Positions 7,914 through 16,613 of a stretch of DNA of 64,000 bases are shown here, piece by piece. How positions within the stretch are numbered: position 1 is the stretch's first letter; every line of letters begins with the position of its first letter. The notes under the pieces were generated by a model. The model was not told where the DNA came from and made no database searches. It saw only the letters and a program-made list of their open reading frames with translations. Source of the DNA: Microbacterium lacus (GTDB lineage: Bacteria; Actinomycetota; Actinomycetes; Actinomycetales; Microbacteriaceae); assembly GCF_002812805.1 (NCBI RefSeq), contig NZ_NMUM01000011.1, positions 25,617 through 89,616 of the forward strand. Reading direction: 5' to 3'. A program made the translations under genes and the position numbers.

Positions 7914-8734
7914 GGCTTGCCCGCGCCACGGGAGGATTCGTCCCACCGATCCTCGCTCTCCCGGCGGTTCTCGGCCTCGCGCTGCTGATCGTGCCCCTGG
8001 GGGCGCTCGTCGCCCGGGTCGAGTGGTCGACGCTGTGGGCCGACATCACATCGCCCGTGGCGCTCGACGCGCTCTGGCTGTCGCTCCGCACCGGAATCAT
8101 CGCCACCGGGATCTGCGTCATCCTCGGCGTTCCGCTCGCGCTCGTGATCGCCCGTTCGGGTCCGCGCATCTCGGCGCTGCTGCGCGTCATCGTGACGGTG
8201 CCGCTCGTGCTGCCGCCGATGGTGGGCGGGGTCGCGCTGCTCTTCTTGTTCGGACGCACCGGCCCTCTCGGACAGGCGCTGGAGACCTGGGGCATCCAGA
8301 TCCCCTTCTCGACGACCGCGGTCGTGCTCGCGCAGACGTTCGTCGCGCTGCCCTTCCTCGTGCTCGCCCTCGAGGGATCGATGCGCACAGCGGGCGTCGA
8401 ATTCGAGCGCACCGCCTCGACGCTCGGGGCGGGTCGATGGCGGATCCTCTGGCGGGTCACGTTGCCCCTCGCCGCGCCCGGGCTGGTTGCCGGCGTGATC
8501 CTGGCGTTCGCTCGCGCGATCGGGGAGTTCGGGGCGACAGCGCTGTTCGCCGGCAATGCACCGGGCGTGACCCAGACGATGCCCCTCGCGATCTACACGG
8601 CCTTCAACGGTTCAGGGGTGGGGCAGGGGACCGCCGTCGCCCTCTCCCTTCTCCTGCTCGTGACCGCGATTCTGGTGCTGCTGCTCGTGCGCGCTTGGCG
8701 TCCGAGTCGCGGAACGACGGGGGTCGCGGGATGA
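7910..8734 (+). CDS. modB: Molybdate ABC transporter permease ModB
   Basis: Membrane subunit of the molybdate importer. The GTG at 7910 overlaps the modA stop and gives 274 aa. Several hydrophobic segments are visible, starting at about residue 10, and the cytoplasmic EAA loop that docks ModC reads TASTLGAGRWRILWRVTLPL, ending near residue 190, followed by AFARAIGEFGATALFAGN. The open frame extends upstream to 7562 but that part is a shadow of modA. The stop overlaps the modC start (ATGA). Confidence 0.93.
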   Translation: MRLARATGGFVPPILALPAVLGLALLIVPLGALVARVEWSTLWADITSPVALDALWLSLRTGIIATGICVILGVPLALVIARSGPRISALLRVIVTVPLVLPPMVGGVALLFLFGRTGPLGQALETWGIQIPFSTTAVVLAQTFVALPFLVLALEGSMRTAGVEFERTASTLGAGRWRILWRVTLPLAAPGLVAGVILAFARAIGEFGATALFAGNAPGVTQTMPLAIYTAFNGSGVGQGTAVALSLLLLVTAILVLLLVRAWRPSRGTTGVAG

Positions 8735-9873
8735 CCGGCGCAGCGCTCGCCGCCGACATCGTCGTGACGCGTAAAGATTTCCGGCTCGAGGCGAAGATCG
8801 CGTGCGCGCCCGGTGAGGTCGTGGCCGTGATGGGCCCGAGCGGGGCGGGCAAGTCGACCCTGCTCGCGGCGATCGCGGGGTTGACCCGGTTGAGCGAGGG
8901 GAACATCCGGATCGGCGAACGGGATGTCGCATCCGTCGCGAGACCGCGTCGGCACATCCCGGCGGCCCAGCGCGGCGCGGTGCTTCTGGGTCAAGACGCC
9001 CGTCTGTTCCCGCACCTGACGGCGCGTGAGAACATCGCGTTCGGTCCCCGCGCCCGCGGCATCGATCGCAAGGTGGCGCTCGGCGATGCGGACGACTGGC
9101 TGTGGCGCGTCGGCCTGCCGGGAATGGGCGACCGTCGGCCCGCTCAACTATCGGGTGGTCAACAGCAGCGGGTCGCGATCGCACGTGCGCTCGCGACCTC
9201 GCCTCAGGTGCTGCTGCTCGACGAACCGCTCACGTCGCTCGATCCCGAGACGGCTGCCGATGTCCGCGCCATGCTGCACGATCAGCTCGCGGCGACACAC
9301 GCGACCGCGGTCGTCGTGACGCACGACGCCGTTGATGCGGCGGCCCTCGCGACGCGCCTGATGGTTGTCGAGGGCGGGCGTGTCACCCAGCACGGGGCGG
9401 TCCGTGACGTGCTTCGGGCCCCGGCCACGCGCTTCGTGGCGACGGTGGCGGGAGTGAATCTGATCCACGGCGTCGCCCACGATGGGCGTTGGCGTGCGCG
9501 GTCCGCTTCCCCCGAGGTGCTCATCGGGGCCGCGGACGACGTGTCGCTGGCAGCGTCCGCCGCGGAGGGCGCGCCCCTGGCCGCGGTGTTCCGGCCATCG
9601 GATGTGCGCCTGGAACGCGCCGTCGAGTCCACGTGGACGGGCGCGCTGCGGCTCGCGGCGGAGGAGCAATCGACGCCGGGAACGTGGCTCGCGCGGGTCG
9701 TCCGCGTCGAGCAGACGCCGGCGGGCGCACGTGTGCACACCGCCGAACCGGCCGTCGCTGCTGATGTCTCGGCCGACGACATCGTCGACGCGGGCTTTGC
9801 GCCGGGAGCCCCCGTCCGGGTCCGAGTCGAGCCCGCGGTCGTGCGGTTGTTCGCGCCCCCGGCGGGCGCATGA
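8731..9873 (+). CDS. modC: Molybdate ABC transporter ATP-binding protein ModC
   Basis: The 380-aa ATPase has Walker A GPSGAGKST (35-43), the Q-loop region VLLGQDARLFPHLTARENIAFG, signature LSGGQQQR and Walker B VLLLDEPLTSLD. The C-terminal ~130 residues form a TOBE-type domain, which often binds molybdate and tunes transport. The start is the ATG at 8731, overlapping the modB stop by 4 nt; the upstream open frame is a shadow. The following GNAT gene overlaps by 4 nt. Confidence 0.94.
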   Translation: MTGAALAADIVVTRKDFRLEAKIACAPGEVVAVMGPSGAGKSTLLAAIAGLTRLSEGNIRIGERDVASVARPRRHIPAAQRGAVLLGQDARLFPHLTARENIAFGPRARGIDRKVALGDADDWLWRVGLPGMGDRRPAQLSGGQQQRVAIARALATSPQVLLLDEPLTSLDPETAADVRAMLHDQLAATHATAVVVTHDAVDAAALATRLMVVEGGRVTQHGAVRDVLRAPATRFVATVAGVNLIHGVAHDGRWRARSASPEVLIGAADDVSLAASAAEGAPLAAVFRPSDVRLERAVESTWTGALRLAAEEQSTPGTWLARVVRVEQTPAGARVHTAEPAVAADVSADDIVDAGFAPGAPVRVRVEPAVVRLFAPPAGA

Positions 9874-10478
9874 ACCAGACGGCATATGCCATCCGCCCGT
9901 TTCTCGTCGGCGATGAGGGGCGGCTCGCGGAGATCTGCGTGGGGACCGGAGACGCGGGAGCGGACGCGTCCGGGCAGTACTCGTCGGACTCGCTCCTGCC
10001 CGATCTGTTCGTCCTGCCGTATGTGACGAGGCACCCGGATTTCGCCTTCGTGGTCGATGGCCCGAATGGCGTCGCGGGGTACATCGTCGCTGCACCCAAC
10101 ACGGATGCCTTCTACGAATGGTTCCGGCAGGAGTGGTGGCCCGCCCGCCGCACCCGCTACGCCGACGCCACGGGTGCGCTCGACCCGCGAGATGCGCACT
10201 TCGTGGCCCACGCCGATGGCCTCCGGGCGGGCGCCGAAGAGCACGCGGCTCGCTACCCGGCGCACCTGCACATCGACCTCCTTCCCGAAGCCCAGGGCAG
10301 CGGACTGGGGCGCTCGCTGATCCGGATCCTCGCCGAGAAGTTGCGGGCGTCAGGAGTGACGGGGCTGTACCTCATCGCGAGCTCCGCAAACACCGGGGCC
10401 GTCGCGTTCTACCCGCGCGTGGGGTTCGAAGCCCTGCCCTCGGACGAGGGCGCGCGGGCGTTCGGGATGATCCTGTAG
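9870..10478 (+). CDS. GNAT family N-acetyltransferase
   Basis: The 202-aa protein starts AYAIRPFLVGDEGRLAEIC and carries the acetyl-CoA loop QGSGLGRSLIRILAEKL near residues 145-160, then NTGAVAFYPRVGFEAL. The overall pattern resembles the acetyltransferase-like domain family related to O-GlcNAcase C termini; the substrate is unknown. It is the last gene of the mod operon (ATGA overlap with modC), and nothing shows a role in molybdate metabolism. The stop lies 3 nt from the convergent stop of cydC. Confidence 0.8.
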   Translation: MNQTAYAIRPFLVGDEGRLAEICVGTGDAGADASGQYSSDSLLPDLFVLPYVTRHPDFAFVVDGPNGVAGYIVAAPNTDAFYEWFRQEWWPARRTRYADATGALDPRDAHFVAHADGLRAGAEEHAARYPAHLHIDLLPEAQGSGLGRSLIRILAEKLRASGVTGLYLIASSANTGAVAFYPRVGFEALPSDEGARAFGMIL

Positions 10479-10481
10479 CCC

Positions 10482-12161
10482 TCAGGCGCTTGTGCGGCCA
10501 TGCTCCAGGCGCACGACCCGGTCGACGAGTCCGTCTGGCACGGTGACGTGCGAGATCAACACGACCGCCCTGTCGGCGGGCACAGCCGTGAGCAGGTCCT
10601 CCAGGAGGGCATCGGATGCCTCGGCGTCGACCCCGGCGGTCGGCTCGTCCAGCACCAGCACGGGGAACTCGCGCAGCAGCGCGCGGGCGAGCGCGATCCG
10701 CTGCGCCTGACCGCCCGACACCAGGGCACCCCGCTCGCCGACGCGGGCATCCAGCCCGCCGCGCTCGCGCAGCCAGGTGCCGAGGCCGACACGATCGAGG
10801 GATGCTTCGAGCTCGGCATCCGTCGCCGTCTCGCGTGCGAACAAGAGGTTCTGTCGGATGCTCTCATCGAAGAGCATGGGCCGCTGCTCGCAGAGCCCGA
10901 TCGTCAGGCGCAGGTCGTCGCCCGCGATCTGGCCGACGGGTGTGCCGCCGATCTCGTACGTTCCGCCGCAATCGAGGAAGCGCACGAGCACGTGCGCGAG
11001 CGTGGTCTTGCCCGCACCGCTCGACCCCACGACCAGCAGGCGCTCGCCGGGGGCGACATCGAGGTCGACTCCGCGGAGTGCCGGGCCGTCGGCGTGCGGC
11101 CAGCGGGCCGAGACATCCCGCAGGTTCAGACCGGCTCCGAGCGGCGGAGCGATTCCGGTAGGCGCGACGGATTCGGCGACCAGCCCCGAGGGGAGTGCGT
11201 CGGGCAGGGCCCCCGCGATTCGTGTGGCGCTGGCCCGCACCTGGCGCCAGGCCGCGGCGGCGAGCGGCACCGACGAGAAGACCTCGAAGACGGCCATCGG
11301 CACCAGCACGATGACCGCCAGCCAGGGGCCATCGAGCCCCGCCGGTGCTGCCACCGCGACCGCTGCAAGTGATGCCGCCCCCGCCAGAAGTGTGACGAGC
11401 GCCGTGGTTCCTGCCTGGGCGACCGAGCGACGGACGACCGCGCGACGCACCGCGGCGTCGGCGGACCGGATCCGCTCACGGCTGGCCGACTGGGCGCCGT
11501 ACGCCACCAGCACGTCGAGCGAACCGAAATGATCGAGCAGGGCATCGGTGAGCCGCGCGCGCAGGGGAGCGATGGATCGCTCGGCCCGGCCGCCGACCCC
11601 CCAGCCCCAGAGCGTTGCGACGAGCCCCGCGGCGACGAGGCAGGCCGCCAGTGTGAGCCCGGCGGGTGGATAGACGATCGTCACGAGCACGACGGAGCCG
11701 ATGACGACGAGAGCGGACCCTGCGAGGGGTTCGACGACGCGCAGGGGCAAGTTCTGCAGGTCATCGACATCGTCGACGAGGGCGCCGAGAACCGAGCCGC
11801 GGCGTGTTCGTGCCAAGCCGTCGGGGGCGAGCGGGATCAACCGGCGGACCAGGCCGCTGCGGGTCGCCGCGAGCTGCCGGAGCGCCGCGTCGTGTCCCGT
11901 CAGTCGTTCCAGGTAGCGGAAACTCGCCCGGGTGAGCGCGAAGAGACGCACGCCCACGACGGCGACCGAGAGGTAGAGGACGGGCGGCTGTTCGCTGGCT
12001 CGGACAATCAGCCACGCGCTCACCGCGAGGAGCGCGACGGCGGAGGCCTCGGTGAGAAAGCCGGATGCGAGGGCGGGCCAGAAGCGGCGTGCGGGCGGCA
12101 TGGCGCCACGCAGCACCTCGGCCGACGTGGTGCCCATGGTCGGGGCGGGCGGTGCCGTCAT
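10482..12161 (-). CDS. cydC: Heterodimeric ABC exporter subunit CydC
   Basis: With CydD it forms the transporter needed to assemble cytochrome bd, thought to move heme or reduced thiols. 559 aa from the ATG at 12161, which overlaps the cydD stop (ATGA). An N-terminal six-helix transmembrane domain (about 25-300) precedes an ATPase with GSSGAGKTT, signature VSGGQAQR and VLVLDEPTAGVD. The N terminus includes FRYLERLTGHDAALRQLA, a loop typical of CydC. The open frame running on to 13385 is a shadow of cydD. Confidence 0.92.
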   Translation of the reverse strand: MTAPPAPTMGTTSAEVLRGAMPPARRFWPALASGFLTEASAVALLAVSAWLIVRASEQPPVLYLSVAVVGVRLFALTRASFRYLERLTGHDAALRQLAATRSGLVRRLIPLAPDGLARTRRGSVLGALVDDVDDLQNLPLRVVEPLAGSALVVIGSVVLVTIVYPPAGLTLAACLVAAGLVATLWGWGVGGRAERSIAPLRARLTDALLDHFGSLDVLVAYGAQSASRERIRSADAAVRRAVVRRSVAQAGTTALVTLLAGAASLAAVAVAAPAGLDGPWLAVIVLVPMAVFEVFSSVPLAAAAWRQVRASATRIAGALPDALPSGLVAESVAPTGIAPPLGAGLNLRDVSARWPHADGPALRGVDLDVAPGERLLVVGSSGAGKTTLAHVLVRFLDCGGTYEIGGTPVGQIAGDDLRLTIGLCEQRPMLFDESIRQNLLFARETATDAELEASLDRVGLGTWLRERGGLDARVGERGALVSGGQAQRIALARALLREFPVLVLDEPTAGVDAEASDALLEDLLTAVPADRAVVLISHVTVPDGLVDRVVRLEHGRTSA

Positions 12162-13927
12162 CGGGTCACCCCCGCGGGCTGCAGGGCGACGATGACATCG
12201 GCGATCTCGCGTGCGCTCCGGCGGTGCGAGACGAGCAGAATGGTGGCCCCGGCATCCGCCATGCCACGCAGGCTCCGCCAGAGGGCGGCCTCGGTCGCGG
12301 CATCGAGAGCCGAACTCGGTTCGTCGAGCGCGATCACCGGCGCACGTCCCGCGAGGTGCCGGTAGAGAGCGCGAGCCACCGCGACACGCTGTGCCTGGCC
12401 CCCCGAGAGCCCTGCACCCCGCACACCGAGGGGGAGGGATGCGTCGATGCCGTCCGCCTGCGCGAGCGCGAGCGCTCGGTCGACACGGGCGGGGTCGGGC
12501 GTCGGGTCGCCGAGGGTGACGTTGTCGGTAACGGTCCCCGCGATGAGGCCGGGTTGTTGTCCGGCCCACGCGAGCCAGGTCGAAGGAGAAATGTCCCGCA
12601 GATCCGTGTCTCCGAGCGTCGCGCTGCCCTCCCACTCGGCCGCGCCGCGCAGGGCCGCGACCAGGCTTGTCTTGCCGGCTCCGCTCGGCCCCTCGATCAG
12701 CGCGATCTGCCCGGGAGCTGCGGTAAACGTCACCGCGGGGAGCATCCGATCCCCGCGTCGTACCCGCACGCCCTGCAGCGCGAGAGTGCCCGTTTCGCGG
12801 CCGAGGGTGCCCGTTTCGGCGTCGAGAGTGCCGGGAACGGGCACTCTCGCGGGCAAAACGGGCACTCTCGCGGGCAGAACGGGCACCTTCGCGCTGTCGA
12901 GGACCGCGAAGACGTCGTCGGTCGCCGCCACCCCCTCCGCGGCGGCGTGGAATTGCACGCCGACCTGACGCAGCGGCACGTACGCCTCGGGTGCGAGAAG
13001 CAGCACGAACAGGCCGATCGAGAGCGGCAACGCCCCATCGACCAGGCGGAACCCGATCGACACGGCGATGATCGCGACCGAGATGCTCGCGAGGAACTCG
13101 AGGGCGAAGCCGGATAGGAACGACACCCGCAGCACGCGCATGGTCTCGACGCGGTACGTTTCTGTCACCGACGCGATGGATGCTGCGGCCCGGTGTTGAC
13201 GTCCGAAGACTTTCAGCGTGCCGAGCCCTTCGACCGTGTCGGCAAAACGGGCCGCCAGCTGCTGCAGAGTGCCCCACTGTCGCTTCTGCACCGCCCGCGT
13301 CGCGAGACCGATCAGAATCATGAAGATCGGGATCAGCGGGATCGTCAGCAGGACGGTCAGACCGCTGATCCAGTCCTGCCACCACATCACGAGGATGATC
13401 ACCGGGGTCGCGATCGCCGTCTGGACGAGCTGCGGCAGGTATCGTCCGAAGTAGGCTTCGAGTGCGTCGAGTCCATGACCCGCGGTCAGGGCGAGCTTCG
13501 CCGAATTACGACCGTCGAGCCATCCGGGTCCGAGCGCCCCGATCGCATCGAGCAACCCCGCGCGTAGCTGGGACTGAACACGTGCCGCGGCGCCCGCGGC
13601 ACTCCGCTCCCGCACCCACGCGAGCAGGGCACGCAGCGCGACGACCCCCGCGAGCGCCCCGAGCGTCGCCGCGAGATCCGACGCGGGCATTCCCTCGATG
13701 ACGCCGACGATCGCTCGCGTGAGAAGCCATGCGAAGGCGACGATCACGGCCGTCTGCAGCAGGGCGATCGCCGCGATGATCGCGAAGAATGCCCGGGACG
13801 CCGTCGCGTACTTCAGCAGTCGGGGGTCGACGGGTGGCGTCCGCGCCGACGGCGCATCCGAGACATCCTGATCCTGAGTCACAGCGCTGTCGAAGATACC
13901 GGGGTTTCCGATGATTCCGGTGTCCAT
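12158..13927 (-). CDS. cydD: Heterodimeric ABC exporter subunit CydD
   Basis: 589-aa partner of CydC. A transmembrane domain (about 35-330) is followed by an ATPase with GPSGAGKTS, LSGGQAQR and VIALDEPSSALD. Between them, at about residues 346-382, an unusual repetitive linker (VPVLPAR units followed by TGTLGRE-like units) is encoded by a palindromic array of ~21-nt DNA units at 12782-12891. It looks like an intergenic repeat element captured in frame. The stop overlaps cydC; cydB ends 3 nt upstream of the ATG, so cydABDC is one operon. Confidence 0.93.
   Translation of the reverse strand: MDTGIIGNPGIFDSAVTQDQDVSDAPSARTPPVDPRLLKYATASRAFFAIIAAIALLQTAVIVAFAWLLTRAIVGVIEGMPASDLAATLGALAGVVALRALLAWVRERSAAGAAARVQSQLRAGLLDAIGALGPGWLDGRNSAKLALTAGHGLDALEAYFGRYLPQLVQTAIATPVIILVMWWQDWISGLTVLLTIPLIPIFMILIGLATRAVQKRQWGTLQQLAARFADTVEGLGTLKVFGRQHRAAASIASVTETYRVETMRVLRVSFLSGFALEFLASISVAIIAVSIGFRLVDGALPLSIGLFVLLLAPEAYVPLRQVGVQFHAAAEGVAATDDVFAVLDSAKVPVLPARVPVLPARVPVPGTLDAETGTLGRETGTLALQGVRVRRGDRMLPAVTFTAAPGQIALIEGPSGAGKTSLVAALRGAAEWEGSATLGDTDLRDISPSTWLAWAGQQPGLIAGTVTDNVTLGDPTPDPARVDRALALAQADGIDASLPLGVRGAGLSGGQAQRVAVARALYRHLAGRAPVIALDEPSSALDAATEAALWRSLRGMADAGATILLVSHRRSAREIADVIVALQPAGVTR
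12782..12891. repeat. Palindromic array of ~16-nt words, in frame inside cydD
   Basis: Copies of GAGAGTGCCCGTTTCG or close variants start at 12782, 12803 and 12824 (third truncated), a 21-nt period. Three inverted copies (core ACGGGCACTCTCG) follow at about 12836, 12855 and 12877. The period is a multiple of three, so the reading frame of cydD is kept. Confidence 0.85.
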
Positions 13928-13930
13928 GCG

Positions 13931-14947
13931 TCAGTGCGCTGCTGCCTCCGCGGCGCTCTCGATGTGTGAGCGCGAAACACGGCGGCGGAACACCCAGTAC
14001 GTCCAGCCCTGGTACGCCAGCACCAGGGGGAGGAAGACCAGCGCGGCCCACGACATGATCGTCAGGGTGTAGTCCGTGCTCGAGGCGTTCTCGATCGTCA
14101 GGCTGAACGCGGGATCCGTCGTCGAGGGCATGACGTAGGGATAGAGGGCGAACCACAGCGTGCCGACGGCCGAAACGACTGTCGCGGCGGCGAAGCCAAA
14201 GGCCCACCCCTCGCGATCACGCAGATTCGCGCCGACCGAGAGGATGAGGAACACGGCCGCGGCGATCGCCAACACCATGACCGGAACCTCGGGGTGCGCG
14301 ATGACCGTCCAGAGCAGGAACGCGGCCGCGACGATGATGGTGAGGAATCCCGAGCGGGTGGCGAGCTTGCGAGCATCGTCGTGCACCTGGCCGTCGGTCT
14401 TCAGCGCCACGAAGCTCACGCCGTATGTGAAGAACAGCAGCAGGGTCGTCACGCCACCGAGAAGCGCGTACGGGTTGAGCAGCGTCAGCAGCGTGCCGGT
14501 GAACTCGAAGTCCTGATCGATGGGCACACCCTGCACGATGTTCGCGAACGCGACGCCCCAGAGCAGGGCGGGCACGGCGGATCCGACGACGATCATCGTG
14601 TCGAATCCCTTCTTCCAGCGCAGGCTGTCGCGCTGATGCCGGTACTCGAACGAGACCCCGCGCAGGATCAGCGCCAGGAGGATCAGCAGCAAAGCGAGAT
14701 AGAAGCCGCTGAAGAGCGTGGCGTACCACTCGGGGAACGCGGCGAACAGAGCCGCGCCCGCGACGATCAGCCAGGTCTCGTTGAGGTCCCAGACGGGCCC
14801 GATCGTGTTGATGATCTGGCGGCGTCCGATGTCGTCCTTGCCGAGGAAGGGCAGGGACATCCCGACACCGAAGTCGAACCCGTCGAGCAGGAAGTACCCG
14901 ATGAAGAAGAATCCGATGATCCAGAACCAGAGGTAGGCGAGGTCCAT
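13931..14947 (-). CDS. cydB: Cytochrome d ubiquinol oxidase subunit II CydB
   Basis: Membrane subunit of the bd-type terminal oxidase. 338 aa from the ATG at 14947, which has AGGAG 7 nt upstream. The start MDLAYLWFWIIGFFFIGYFL and the loop GFDFGVGMSLPFLGKDD are typical, as is IGPVWDLNETWLIVAGAALFAAFPEWYA. Multiple hydrophobic helices run through the sequence. 10 nt separate it from cydA. Confidence 0.94.
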   Translation of the reverse strand: MDLAYLWFWIIGFFFIGYFLLDGFDFGVGMSLPFLGKDDIGRRQIINTIGPVWDLNETWLIVAGAALFAAFPEWYATLFSGFYLALLLILLALILRGVSFEYRHQRDSLRWKKGFDTMIVVGSAVPALLWGVAFANIVQGVPIDQDFEFTGTLLTLLNPYALLGGVTTLLLFFTYGVSFVALKTDGQVHDDARKLATRSGFLTIIVAAAFLLWTVIAHPEVPVMVLAIAAAVFLILSVGANLRDREGWAFGFAAATVVSAVGTLWFALYPYVMPSTTDPAFSLTIENASSTDYTLTIMSWAALVFLPLVLAYQGWTYWVFRRRVSRSHIESAAEAAAH

Positions 14948-14957
14948 GTCGATGCTC

Positions 14958-16385
14958 CTAGTAGACCGTCGTCGTGAGTTGGGGGGATCGGTCGCCGTCG
15001 GCGTCCGGATCATTCGGGTCGGGTAGCGGATCCGGACCCTTCTGCGCCGCCTTGAGGATCAGCCCGAACTCGACGACAGCGAGAGAGGCGTAGATCGCGG
15101 TGAAGGCGATGAGCGATATGAGGACCGTCCAGCCCGGAACGTTCGGCGAGACTCCGTCCTCGGTGAGCATCAGGCTGAAGACGATCCAGGGTTGACGGCC
15201 CATCTCGGTGAAGACCCAGCCGACCAGGCTGCCGAGCAGTGGCAGGGGAGCGGCCCAGATCGCGACCTTCCACATCCACTTCGCGACGGGGCGCTTGGCG
15301 TTCTTTCGTGTCACCCAGAGGCCCGCGACGGCGATCAGGGTGGCCGCACCGCCCAGCCCGATCATCCAGCGGAACGACCAGTAGGTCACCCAGATGATCG
15401 GCATGTAGCTGACGCCCTCGCCGAACTGCGTCTCGTACTGCGCCTGCAGGTCGTTGAGGCCCTCGACGCATCCGTCCAGCGTGTGTGTCGACAGGAATGA
15501 CAGCAGGTATGGCACTCGAAGCGACCAGATCTCTTCCGAGCCGTCCGGTGTGCCGAGCGAGAAGATCGAGAACGATGCATCCGCGCCGCACGCGCTATTC
15601 CACAGCGCCTCGGCCGCCGCCATCTTCATCGGCTGCGTCGAGACCATCACGAGGCCCAGCTGGTCGCCCGACAAAGCGGTGCCCGCGAACGAGATGATCA
15701 TGAACCAGAGGCCGAACCGGAGCGACGAGCGCATCGTGACGAGGTGCTGACCGCGCGAGAGGTGCCAGGCCGAGACCGCGATCACAACGGCTGCCGCGAA
15801 CATCCATGCGGCGAAGATCGTATGGGGGAAGGCCGCGAGCACGACGGGGTTGGTCAGGACGGCACCGAAGTCGATCAGCTCGGCGCGTCCGCCATCCGCC
15901 GCCATCTGGTACCCGATGGGGTTCTGCATGAAGGCGTTCGCGGCGAGGATGAAGTACGCCGAGAGGGTCGACCCGAGCACGACCATCCAGATGGACGCGA
16001 GATGCAGGGCGCGGGGGAGTCGGTCCCATCCGAAGATCCACAACCCGATGAATGTCGCCTCGAAGAAGAACGCCATGAGTCCCTCGAAGGCGAGCGGCGC
16101 GCCGAAGACATCACCGACGAAGCGCGAATAGGCCGACCAGTTCATGCCGAACTGGAACTCCTGCACGATGCCCGTGACGACGCCCATCGCGAAGTTGATC
16201 AGGAAGATCTTGCCGAAGAGCCGCGTCAGGTGCAGCCACTTCACGTCGCCGTTCCGGTGCCAGGCCGTCTGGAAGATCGCCACGACGAGCGCCAGTCCCA
16301 GGGTGAGGGGGACGAAGAGGTAGTGATAGAGCGTCGTCAGGCCGAACTGCCAACGGGCGAGCAGCAGCGGGTCGAGAAAATCCAT
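14958..16385 (-). CDS. cydA: Cytochrome d ubiquinol oxidase subunit I CydA
   Basis: Carries the hemes and quinol site of cytochrome bd, a high-affinity oxygen reductase of the cytoplasmic membrane. 475 aa from the ATG at 16385, which has AAGGAG 8 nt upstream; the open frame extends 13 codons further. Diagnostic stretches are ARWQFGLTTLYHYLFVPLTL (start), EGLMAFFFEATFIGLWIFGW, and GRQPWIVF in the second half. First gene of cydABDC. The 157 nt between it and the divergent moaA leader contain no other gene. Confidence 0.95.
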   Translation of the reverse strand: MDFLDPLLLARWQFGLTTLYHYLFVPLTLGLALVVAIFQTAWHRNGDVKWLHLTRLFGKIFLINFAMGVVTGIVQEFQFGMNWSAYSRFVGDVFGAPLAFEGLMAFFFEATFIGLWIFGWDRLPRALHLASIWMVVLGSTLSAYFILAANAFMQNPIGYQMAADGGRAELIDFGAVLTNPVVLAAFPHTIFAAWMFAAAVVIAVSAWHLSRGQHLVTMRSSLRFGLWFMIISFAGTALSGDQLGLVMVSTQPMKMAAAEALWNSACGADASFSIFSLGTPDGSEEIWSLRVPYLLSFLSTHTLDGCVEGLNDLQAQYETQFGEGVSYMPIIWVTYWSFRWMIGLGGAATLIAVAGLWVTRKNAKRPVAKWMWKVAIWAAPLPLLGSLVGWVFTEMGRQPWIVFSLMLTEDGVSPNVPGWTVLISLIAFTAIYASLAVVEFGLILKAAQKGPDPLPDPNDPDADGDRSPQLTTTVY

Positions 16386-16562
16386 GGGCGACGCTCCTTC
16401 GGTGCGCGTCGGGCCACGTTGCACCGGTCACACGAGCTCGGGCTCCGTCCGACGCGGTAGTTCAAGGATCTCAGACGGAGGGATGCCCGGGGTGCTTCGC
16501 GGGCCGTGTAAAAAGAACGTGGCTCCGGCATCTTTCCCGGCCCTCTTCCGGGGACCCGCGGA

Positions 16563-16568
16563 TAGGCT
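16563..16568 (+). promoter_or_regulatory. Predicted -10 box TAGGCT upstream of the moaA leader ORF
   Basis: TAGGCT is followed by 6 nt and an ATG at 16575, the same geometry as the other leaderless starts in this window. That ATG opens a 12-codon ORF rather than moaA itself. Confidence 0.5.
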
Positions 16569-16574
16569 CGACCC

Positions 16575-16613
16575 ATGCGTGTGTGCGGAAGACGAGGGGG
16601 CGGCGGCCGATGA
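16575..16613 (+). CDS. Predicted leaderless 12-codon upstream ORF of moaA
   Basis: Reads [12 protein letters not shown] then TGA. Its ATG is 6 nt behind the TAGGCT box and its TGA overlaps the moaA ATG as ATGA. Initiation on a leaderless message would therefore occur here first, with moaA reached by coupling. It contains one Cys and a run of Gly codons. There is no homology evidence; it is called from position alone. Confidence 0.4.
   Translation: MRVCGRRGGGGR

Noticed and set aside
12782..12891. CRISPR array
   Set aside because: Units occur in both orientations with only 4-5 nt between them, there are no unique spacers and no cas genes, and the stretch is coding.
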